Shown here piece by piece: positions 1-5,272 of a stretch of DNA of 5,272 nucleotides. The notes under the pieces are model-generated. The model worked only from the letters and a program-made list of their open reading frames with translations, was not told where the DNA came from and searched no databases. The stretch's first letter is position 1. Every line of letters starts with the position of its first letter. A program made the position numbers and the translations under genes. Location: assembly GCA_024998705.1 (NCBI GenBank), contig JACOEF010000257.1:1-5272 (forward strand), written 5' to 3'. The DNA comes from Nitrospira sp. (GTDB taxonomy: Bacteria > Nitrospirota > Nitrospiria > Nitrospirales > Nitrospiraceae).

Positions 1-980
1 AGATTGAAACTGCCGAACGTATTCGTCGTGGAGAAGGTCGGCTTCGTGGGAATCCGCTTCTGAATGAAATTAATCAGCCCCCCTTGGGTATTCGGCGAAT
101 AGAGAACCGTCGCCCCGCCCTTGATCACCTCGATATGATCGATGCGTTCGATCGGAACCATGTAGTAGGTCGACGCATCTCCAAAGAGGGCCGGTTGTAT
201 GGGGATGTCATCCAACATCAGCAGGATATTTTTGCTGCGTCGGGGATCCATCCCTCGTATGCCGATATTCGGTCTGAGCCCCTGGCCATATTCATCCAGC
301 ACATTGACACCGGGAACTCGTCGCAACATTTCGTCCGCGTTTTTCGGTCTGGCTCGCTGGATTTCCTCACGCGTCACGACATTGACCGTTCCAGCGATCT
401 CCTTCACCTGTTCCTGGTCCGGCTCGTTCCGGTCATGCACATCCTTGACCACAATTTCCGGGACGACAACGGGCTTCACGCCGGATGAGGATGCCGTTGA
501 TCGGGTGCTCCCGGCCGCAGGGGCAGCCTGGTGTTCTTCCCCTGCCGGTGCCTGGGACTTGCCGGAAGGATGCGCCCGCTCCAACGTGACCGTATCGACG
601 CTGGTAAAGCGGAACGAGAGTCCGCTTCCCGCCAGCAATTCCGACAGGGCCTCTTCAGGCGTATAGGCCCCTGCAACCTCGCGCGATGTCCGCCCGACCG
701 CCACGTCATCTGGAAAGCTGACTTGCAAACCGGAGGTCAACGCAAAGTCGCGCAACGCCGTGTTGAGCGACTGCGGAGCAATCTGATACTGAATTGTCGG
801 TCTGGGTTCCGCGCCGGCACTCGTGCCATCACCCTGCGCGGATGCGTGCTCGGCGCCCGCCGACGTCACGACCAGCATGACGACGAGAAGCAGGATCCGA
901 AGATCCCTGGTGACAACGACATCACGCCATCGATTCCATGAGCGCATACATACGCATCGGCCGCAGGCACTGTTCCGCAT
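1..980 (-). CDS. FecA-like TonB-dependent siderophore/ferric-chelate receptor, N-terminal part (3' end outside window)
   Basis: This encodes an outer-membrane TonB-dependent transducer; 326 residues are visible. In order: a basic n-region and hydrophobic signal segment (about 28-43) with a likely signal-peptidase site after Ala-Ser-Ala at 46-48; an STN signalling domain (about 62-134); an Ala/Ser/Pro/Gly-rich linker (about 136-170); a candidate TonB box PEIVVKDV (174-181); and the plug (about 190-310) with PGVNVLDE, the NIGIRGMDPRR element, LMLDDIPIQ, IERIDHIEVIKGGATVLY and GGLINFI, the last close to the FecA/FpvA style. The barrel starts near residue 312 and leaves the window. The ATG at 980-978 is chosen because GGAGG lies five bases upstream and an in-frame TGA immediately precedes it. 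An internal ATG at 947-945 would give a more standard signal peptide but lacks a Shine-Dalgarno. The STN domain and the upstream fecI-fecR pair imply induction by cell-surface signalling. The substrate cannot be decided without the barrel. Confidence 0.93.
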   Translation of the reverse strand, partial: MRNSACGRCVCMRSWNRWRDVVVTRDLRILLLVVMLVVTSAGAEHASAQGDGTSAGAEPRPTIQYQIAPQSLNTALRDFALTSGLQVSFPDDVAVGRTSREVAGAYTPEEALSELLAGSGLSFRFTSVDTVTLERAHPSGKSQAPAGEEHQAAPAAGSTRSTASSSGVKPVVVPEIVVKDVHDRNEPDQEQVKEIAGTVNVVTREEIQRARPKNADEMLRRVPGVNVLDEYGQGLRPNIGIRGMDPRRSKNILLMLDDIPIQPALFGDASTYYMVPIERIDHIEVIKGGATVLYSPNTQGGLINFIQKRIPTKPTFSTTNTFGSFN

Positions 981-985
981 TCAAA

Positions 986-990
986 CCTCC
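986..990 (-). promoter_or_regulatory. Shine-Dalgarno of the TonB-dependent receptor
   Basis: GGAGG on the minus strand, five bases before the ATG at 980. It decides the start in favour of this ATG over the in-frame ATG eleven codons later. A nearby upstream TCTCC (minus strand, about 1012-1008) could pair with it, giving a small hairpin over the ribosome site, but the stem is only five pairs including one G-T wobble. Confidence 0.7.
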
Positions 991-1080
991 GTCGGTGGAC
1001 TATCAAGGAGAGGGAGCCCGTTGTCCTCGATCGTTCTGTTCTCCCTGTGTCTGGACGTATGACAAAGAGAAAATCCCCCC

Positions 1081-1106
1081 GACGGAATGAAGAAGACTCG
1101 GATTTC
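1081..1106 (-). promoter_or_regulatory. Possible ECF/FecI-type promoter of the receptor gene
   Basis: On the minus strand GAAAT (1106-1102) is followed after 17 bases by CGTC (1084-1081). This resembles the AAAT / CGT layout of iron-starvation ECF promoters, which usually have a spacer of about 16 bases. It would place transcription start near 1074 and leave a leader of about 95 bases before the receptor start. The match is short and was found by eye, so chance is a real possibility. I see no sigma-70 promoter and no Fur-box-like palindrome in this leader. Confidence 0.22.
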
Positions 1107-1182
1107 ATCGCTGCAGGTATGGAAAATCTGAACGGGACGCCGGCAGTGCGGGATCAGGCAGAGCCACGGATGTTGCCGCAAT

Positions 1183-1310
1183 CCGCCGCTGGCGGTTGAG
1201 AGCGGTCGCCCAGCAAGGCCGCAGCGAGCGACCGACTGGGGCATACGGTTCCGGTACGTCGAAGAAGTGAGCGACGCGAGAAGGCCGCCGGCCGCCTTCC
1301 TCAACAGCCG
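1183..1310. repeat. Nested inverted-repeat cluster, REP/MITE-like
   Basis: Three hairpins lie side by side: CCGCC/GGCGG with a three-base loop (1183-1195), CGGTCGC/GCGACCG with an 18-base loop (1203-1234), and AAGGC/GCCTT around a GC-rich centre (1281-1298, extendable outward by GAG/CTC with a bulge). An imperfect outer pair, GTTGAG at 1195-1200 and CTCAAC at 1300-1305, brackets the last two, with CGG/CCG beyond it. It starts within a few bases of the fecR stop. No T-run follows on the minus strand, so it is not a classical intrinsic terminator, although it could attenuate transcription between fecR and the receptor. The style recalls dispersed intergenic repeats of Nitrospira genomes; this is memory, not a search. 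Confidence 0.5.
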
Positions 1311-1311
1311 A

Positions 1312-2361
1312 CTAGCGAATCACGATCAGGTGGTCCGTAAGCCGAACCATACGAATGGGCAAGGTGTCCGCTAGCGTGGTGAAGATATGAGATGGATCGG
1401 ACAGATTGTAGATCCCGGTGATTGGGAGCGATTGCAGGGCGGGATTCCAGATGACGATATACCCGCGATGATAGCGGGCCAGATCTTGGACGACATCGGC
1501 CAGGGGCGTGCGCACGAACACCAGGCGACCCTGCATCCATGCGGCGACGGCGGCCGTATCCACACGAACGACCGCACCTGCGCCTTGAGGCCCGACGGCA
1601 ACCTGGTCGCCGGCAGCCAAACGAACGGACTGGTCCAAACGTCCCTTCCCGTCGGCAACCAGAACCGAACCGCTCAGCACAGTGACTTGTACGTCCGTCG
1701 TGCGATCCTTGACCAAAAACTGGGTACCGACGGCCGTCGTGGCGACTCCTCGGCTCGCAACGGTAAACGGCCGTTCCGGATCGGACTGAACGGCAAAGGA
1801 CGCTTCCCCTTGCAACAGGTCCACTTGCCGACGATCGGGCTCGTACCGCACCGCGATAGAGGTGTCGGTATTTAGGGTCACGACTGATCGGTCAGAAAGG
1901 GTCACGACCCGCTGTTCTCCGATGCCCGTCGAATAGTCGGATTTGAGCCGCATCAAGACCGCATCGCTCCACAGCGCCATGCCGACGAGCAACAAGACGG
2001 CTGCGGCCGCCATGCTGGCCCTGCGCCAGGAATGATGCGCCTGCCGACGCAACCCTTCGATCCTATCGCTCGCCACGCTTCGGGCCGCGGCCTGCTGCAA
2101 TTCAGGCACATCCCATAACGCCTGAACCTGCCGGTAGGCGCGCGCATGCTCCGGACGTTGCGCGCGCCACACGTCCAAACGACGGCGGTCGGTGTCGGAA
2201 AAATCGTCGGCCGCCTGGCGCATAAACCAGGCGGTCGCTTCTTTCATCAGGTGCGCATCGGATCGTTGGGGTGCGGATGGCCCTGACGCACGGCTATCTT
2301 CAGGTCGCATGATGGCCCATGGCGGCTCGGAAAACATGGAATATGGGAACGATCGACGCAC
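1312..2361 (-). CDS. fecR: FecR-family inner-membrane sigma-factor regulator (anti-sigma)
   Basis: This 349-residue protein relays the signal from the outer-membrane receptor to the ECF sigma factor. It has a cytoplasmic N-terminal domain (DUF4880 type, about 39-88: EATAWFMRQAADD, then RPEHARAYRQVQALW), one membrane segment (about 116-131), the periplasmic FecR domain (about 143-236, with LSDRSVVTLNTDTSI, LLQGEASFAV and TTAVGTQFLV), and a C-terminal STN-like (DUF4974) region (about 276-347). Arg113-Arg114 directly precede the membrane segment, which fits the Tat-dependent insertion reported for E. coli FecR. The start is a GTG with AGAAGAG six bases upstream; internal ATGs at codons 9, 18 and 39 lack a good ribosome site, and codon 39 would begin right at the domain. 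The gene lies 52 bases after the fecI stop and ends with TAG. It probably acts on the adjacent sigma factor. Confidence 0.93.
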   Translation of the reverse strand: MRRSFPYSMFSEPPWAIMRPEDSRASGPSAPQRSDAHLMKEATAWFMRQAADDFSDTDRRRLDVWRAQRPEHARAYRQVQALWDVPELQQAAARSVASDRIEGLRRQAHHSWRRASMAAAAVLLLVGMALWSDAVLMRLKSDYSTGIGEQRVVTLSDRSVVTLNTDTSIAVRYEPDRRQVDLLQGEASFAVQSDPERPFTVASRGVATTAVGTQFLVKDRTTDVQVTVLSGSVLVADGKGRLDQSVRLAAGDQVAVGPQGAGAVVRVDTAAVAAWMQGRLVFVRTPLADVVQDLARYHRGYIVIWNPALQSLPITGIYNLSDPSHIFTTLADTLPIRMVRLTDHLIVIR

Positions 2362-2367
2362 TATATG

Positions 2368-2374
2368 CTCTTCT
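2368..2374 (-). promoter_or_regulatory. Weak Shine-Dalgarno supporting the GTG start of fecR
   Basis: AGAAGAG on the minus strand, six bases ahead of the GTG at 2361-2359. It is a moderate match, but better than anything before the internal ATG alternatives, so it decides the start. It lies in the 52-base fecI-fecR gap, consistent with co-transcription. Confidence 0.4.
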
Positions 2375-2413
2375 ATTCGACGTGTCAGCTCGCGCTTTTC
2401 CCCCTCACCCTCA

Positions 2414-2968
2414 TCAGGCGGGCAGGTCTTCGGAGAGTAGCGCTTCCTGACAGCAAGTCATCGCTTTGACAAGATGTTTTTCGACGGCGCGTTCCGACAT
2501 CCCCAACTGCGTCGCAATTTCCTGGTAGGAATACCCGTACACTCGCCGCAGGGCAAAGACGGTTCGGGTACGGCACGGGAGCGTGGCCAGCGCCTTTTCA
2601 AGCGTGGCTACCAACTGCTTATCATGCGCCTGGGCATCGATCGGTCGCGTGTCGGTAGGGACCTGCTCGGCGTCTTCGAGCGAGGTCTGCCGCTGGCCGC
2701 GGAATTTTTGCTTTCTGAAGTGGTCCAGGGCGAGATTGGTCGCGGTCCGAAACAGGAACGCGCGCGGGGACACAATGATCTGTGAGGCGGGAACATCGGC
2801 GAGACGAATGTACGCTTCCTGAGCCAGGTCCGCTGCCGTTTCCTGGCATCCCACCATGCGTCGCAGCATGGCCAAGAGATCGCGCTGATGCTCGTGAAAC
2901 AACCGTTCCAGGTCGATCGGAGGTGAGGCGCTCATGTCATCGTTTCCCAGGGCGAATCGGTGCGGCAT
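2414..2968 (-). CDS. fecI: FecI-type ECF RNA polymerase sigma factor
   Basis: This 184-residue ECF sigma factor directs RNA polymerase to a small regulon, typically the linked TonB-dependent receptor. Sigma region 2 spans about 22-88 (LFHEHQRDLLAMLRRMVG, AADLAQEAYIRL, then SPRAFLFRTATNLALDHFRK). A linker of about 30 residues follows. Sigma region 4 spans about 118-178 (ALATLPCRTRTVFALRR, with a helix-turn-helix around SYQEIATQLGMSERAVEKHL). Length and layout are normal for FecI/iron-starvation sigmas, with no extra C-terminal domain. The ATG at 2968 has GAGAGGGG five bases upstream; an alternative ATG at codon 12 has only a weak site. It ends in TGA followed directly by a second TGA. fecR follows in the same direction, and the C-terminal end of an RND pump lies 156 bases upstream. 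I see no clear Fur box ahead of it. Confidence 0.95.
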   Translation of the reverse strand: MPHRFALGNDDMSASPPIDLERLFHEHQRDLLAMLRRMVGCQETAADLAQEAYIRLADVPASQIIVSPRAFLFRTATNLALDHFRKQKFRGQRQTSLEDAEQVPTDTRPIDAQAHDKQLVATLEKALATLPCRTRTVFALRRVYGYSYQEIATQLGMSERAVEKHLVKAMTCCQEALLSEDLPA

Positions 2969-2973
2969 ACGTG

Positions 2974-2981
2974 CCCCTCTC
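2974..2981 (-). promoter_or_regulatory. Shine-Dalgarno of fecI
   Basis: GAGAGGGG on the minus strand, five bases before the ATG at 2968. It supports the longer start of the sigma factor over the internal ATG at codon 12. Confidence 0.55.
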
Positions 2982-3032
2982 AGCGGCCGGCCATGCCGAA
3001 GGGCTGTGACGTCGAGGGCGCAGCCTAGTGAC

Positions 3033-3065
3033 TCCGAATCGAAAAGAGAATGATCGGATTCCGGA
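3033..3065. repeat. Imperfect hairpin in the pump-fecI gap
   Basis: TCCGAATC (3033-3040) pairs with GATT-C-CGGA (3057-3065, one bulged C) around a 16-base loop. It sits about 60 bases after the pump stop and about 65 before the fecI start, in a 156-base gap with no gene. On the minus strand it is not followed by a T-run, so it is a poor intrinsic terminator. It could be a weak terminator, an mRNA 3' stabiliser, or an operator ahead of fecI. No convincing sigma-70 promoter is visible in the gap. Confidence 0.35.
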
Positions 3066-3124
3066 TCGCGCAGGCGAGACCGTCATTGCGAGGAGGGAGA
3101 CGGCTAGAATCGGTGGTCAGCCCG

Positions 3125-5272
3125 TTATGCGGTAGGGCGCAGAGCGCCCCCTCGAACTCGTACCCATCGAAGTCGCAGGCGATCGAGGAAGAGGTACACG
3201 ACAGGAGTCGTATAGAGCGTGAGAACCTGGCTCACGAGCAGGCCGCCGACGATCGCGATGCCGAGCGGACGTCGCAACTCCGATCCCACCCCCATGCCCA
3301 CCGCCAGCGGAAGCGCACCCAACAAGGCCGCCGCCGTGGTCATCATGATCGGACGGAACCGCAGCAAGCAGGCTTCGTAAATCGCCTCCTGCGGGGTCTT
3401 CCCTTCCGCTACCCGTTCGCTGTGTAAGGCGAAGTCGATCATCATGATGGCGTTCTTTTACACGATGCCGATCAGCAACATGATGCCGATCAACGCGATC
3501 ATGCTCAGTTCCGTCTTGAACAGGAGCAAGGCCAGCAACGCGCCGACGCCGGCTGAAGGCAGCGTCGAGAGAATCGTGATCGGGTGGATGTAACTCTCGT
3601 AGAGAATCCCCAGTACGATGTACACCGTGACCAATGCCGCCAGGATCAGCCAGGGTTGATTCTCGACCGACGACTGGAAGGCCCTCGCCGTGCCTTGAAA
3701 GGTGCCGCGCACAGTCCCGGGCAGACCGATATCATGCATCGCCTGGTCCACAGCCAGCACAGCCTGGCCGAGCGATGCGCCCGGAGCCATGTTGAACGAC
3801 AACGTGACGGCTGGAAACTGCCCCTGGTGATTCACCGAGAGAATGGTGTTGGCCGGCTCATATCGTGTCACGGCACTCAACGGCACTTGTGCGCCGTTCG
3901 GCGAGCGGACGTAAATATCACGCAACGCTGACGGGTTCTGCCAATATTGCGGCGCGACCTCCATCACCACATGGTACTGATTGAGCGGCGTATACATCAC
4001 CGACACCTGTCGCTGGCCGAAGGCATCGTAGAGCGTGTCATCGATCAATTGAGGACTCACGCCCAACCGCGAGGCCGTGACCCGGTCGAACACCACCAGC
4101 GATTGCTGCCCTCGATCCTGTTGATCGCTGTTCACATCCACGATTGCTGAGACGGTCCGCAACTTGTCCTCGACCTTTGGCGCCCAGGTGTTGAGTTCGG
4201 CCAGATCCATACTCTGCAGGGTATATTGATATTGCGCGCTGCTGGCCCGGCCGCCGATGCGCAGATCCTGAATGGACTGCAAATAGGTCGGGGCGCCCGG
4301 CACTTTGGCCAACTTGGGGCGCAAGCGGCCAATCACCTCGTCCGAACTGAGGCCGCGTTCCTCCAGCGGCTTCAGTGCAATGAACATCCGTCCCGTATTG
4401 GTCGTGCCGGCATGGCCGCCGCCTCCGGTAAACCCGGTGACACTCGCAACGGCGGGATCGCTCTTGATGATCTCGACCACCTCCGTGAGTTTCTGCCGCA
4501 TCGCCTGAAAAGAGATGTCCTGCGCAGCCTGAATATTCCCAAAGAGGCGCCCCGTGTCTTGCTGCGGGAAGAAGCCTTTCGGCACCAAAATATACAAATA
4601 GACCGTCAGCGCCATCGTGCCCAACGTCGCCACCAGCATCGTGCGTGGGTGGCGGAGGACCCAGGCCAGGCTGGTCGCGTATCCGCCGGCCAACAGGCCG
4701 AACCCTCGTTCGCTGGTGCGATACCACCAGCCATGAGCCTCCGTCGGCTCCGACTTCAACACACGTGCGCAGAGCATCGGAATGGTCGTGAGCGACACCA
4801 CCAACGAGACCAAAATGGCGGTCGAGAGCGTCACCGCAAAGTCACGAAACAGCCGGCCGAGCATACCGCCCATCAAAAAGATCGGGATGAACACCGCCAC
4901 CAGCGACAGGGTCATGGACACGACCGTAAACGCAATCTCCTTGGCGCCTCGCAACGCCGCATCCATCGGTGACAGTCCCTGCTCGCGGTACCGCGTGATG
5001 TTTTCGAGCACCACGATGGCATCGTCCACCACAAAACCTGTGGCAATCGTGAGCGCCATCAGGGACAGATTGTCGAGGCTATACCCAAACAGATACATCA
5101 CGCCAAACGTGGAAATCAGCGACACCGGCACCGCCACCGCTGGAATCAATGTGGCGCGCAGATTCCTGAGAAACACAAACACCACCAGAATGACCAGCGC
5201 AACGGAAATGGCGAGGGTCTTTTCGACGTCGTGCAACGACGCGCGGATGCCAGGCGTCCGGTCCATCACGAT
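3125..5272 (-). pseudogene. mdtC: MdtB/MdtC-like RND multidrug efflux pump, 5' end outside window, interrupted by an in-frame stop
   Basis: This is the inner-membrane subunit of a proton-driven tripartite efflux pump. The 715 visible codons cover TM2 (about 19-37) to the natural C-terminus, aligning with roughly residue 330 onward of MdtC (about 1025 aa). Seen in order (codon 1 at 5272): TM2-TM6 with the TM4 proton-relay pair Asp83-Asp84 in [15 protein letters not shown]7; the second periplasmic porter/docking half (about 230-540; [33 protein letters not shown]); TM8-TM9 ([28 protein letters not shown]); TM10; then TM11-TM12 ([26 protein letters not shown]). Codon 605 is TAA (3460-3458), where relatives have the first Lys of KKNAIMM. 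The frame continues cleanly for 110 more codons to a TAA at 3127-3125. Truncation there would remove TM11-TM12 and the equivalents of AcrB Lys940, Arg971 and Thr978, so it should be inactive. No other lesion is visible. An adaptor gene would be expected upstream, outside the window. Confidence 0.85.
3458..3460 (-). other. Premature in-frame TAA in the RND pump gene
   Basis: The minus strand reads GGC ATC GTG TAA AAG AAC GCC ATC, that is G-I-V-stop-K-N-A-I. MdtB and MdtC have G-I-V-K-K-N-A-I here, so one AAA-to-TAA change accounts for it. There is no shift of frame. TAA is also the natural terminator of this same gene and TGA and TAG end the neighbours, which argues against a reassigned code. 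Confidence 0.9.

Larger units (their letters stand above)
981..1311. other. fecR-receptor intergenic region
   Basis: This is 331 bases without a convincing gene. The half next to fecR (about 1183-1310) is a cluster of inverted repeats. The half next to the receptor (981-1182) looks like a leader, with the candidate ECF promoter and the ribosome site. A minus-strand frame of 107 codons (1304-981) crosses the whole gap, but it reads through the inverted repeats, ends at the TGA abutting the receptor ATG, and encodes a composition with no recognisable domain, so I do not call it a gene. Confidence 0.7.

Noticed and set aside
84..666. Overlapping plus-strand frames opposite the receptor
   Set aside because: The minus strand codes a continuous signal peptide, STN and plug here with no break; the plus frames are shadows.
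1281..1298. Intrinsic terminator of fecR
   Set aside because: The stem is GC-rich but has a central mismatch and no U-tract follows on the minus strand.
981..1304. 107-codon minus-strand frame filling the fecR-receptor gap
   Set aside because: It reads through the inverted repeats, has no recognisable domain, and ends exactly at the TGA before the receptor ATG; best explained as an open frame in a repeat and leader.
1387..1875. 162-codon plus-strand frame opposite fecR
   Set aside because: It lies wholly antisense to the FecR and STN-like domains and has no family features.
2969..3124. Fur box ahead of fecI
   Set aside because: Only a loose GAATGAT-like half is present on the plus strand around 3048-3054; no 19-base palindrome of the Fur type can be made out.
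4226..4972. Long plus-strand frame of 248 codons opposite the pump
   Set aside because: It is antisense to clearly conserved RND sequence, is rich in Arg/His/Gln as expected of a GC-rich shadow frame, and has no recognisable domain.
3125..5272. Reassigned TAA codon or alternative genetic code
   Set aside because: The same gene ends naturally at a TAA, and FecI and FecR end at TGA and TAG, at the expected protein lengths, so the standard code fits.

Overview
All genes in this window lie on the minus strand. Read in the direction of transcription, from the right edge to the left, they are: the C-terminal two thirds of an RND-type efflux pump of the MdtB/MdtC class (3125-5272), an ECF sigma factor of the FecI type (2414-2968), a FecR-type inner-membrane sigma regulator (1312-2361), and the N-terminal third of a FecA-like TonB-dependent outer-membrane receptor (1-980, running off the left edge). 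The long plus-strand reading frames are shadows of these genes.

The last three genes form a complete cell-surface signalling set. The receptor has an N-terminal STN signalling domain ahead of its TonB box and plug. When substrate binds outside the cell, STN is expected to contact the periplasmic C-terminal part of FecR, which then releases or activates the FecI-like sigma factor to transcribe the receptor gene. The substrate is probably a ferric chelate, but it cannot be read from the part seen here.

The pump gene is disrupted by one in-frame TAA at 3458-3460, within transmembrane helix 10, where MdtB/MdtC proteins have a conserved Lys-Lys-Asn-Ala. The frame is intact and collinear with MdtC on both sides. 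The next codon is the lysine equivalent to the AcrB proton-relay residue Lys940. This is a single-base lesion (recent nonsense mutation, sequence error, or less likely readthrough), not a decayed gene.

The fecR-receptor gap (981-1311) is the only stretch over 300 bases without a gene. Its fecR-proximal half is packed with nested inverted repeats that look like a REP/MITE-type element. Its receptor-proximal half is a plausible leader with a weak ECF-type promoter candidate. The 156-base gap between the pump and fecI contains one imperfect hairpin.

The organism is a GC-rich Gram-negative bacterium with an outer membrane. The style of the intergenic repeat and the pump/FecIRA content remind me of Nitrospira (Nitrospirota). 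That is a recollection-based guess; a pseudomonadote is also possible. I see no RNA gene, CRISPR array, transposase gene or clearly new system.
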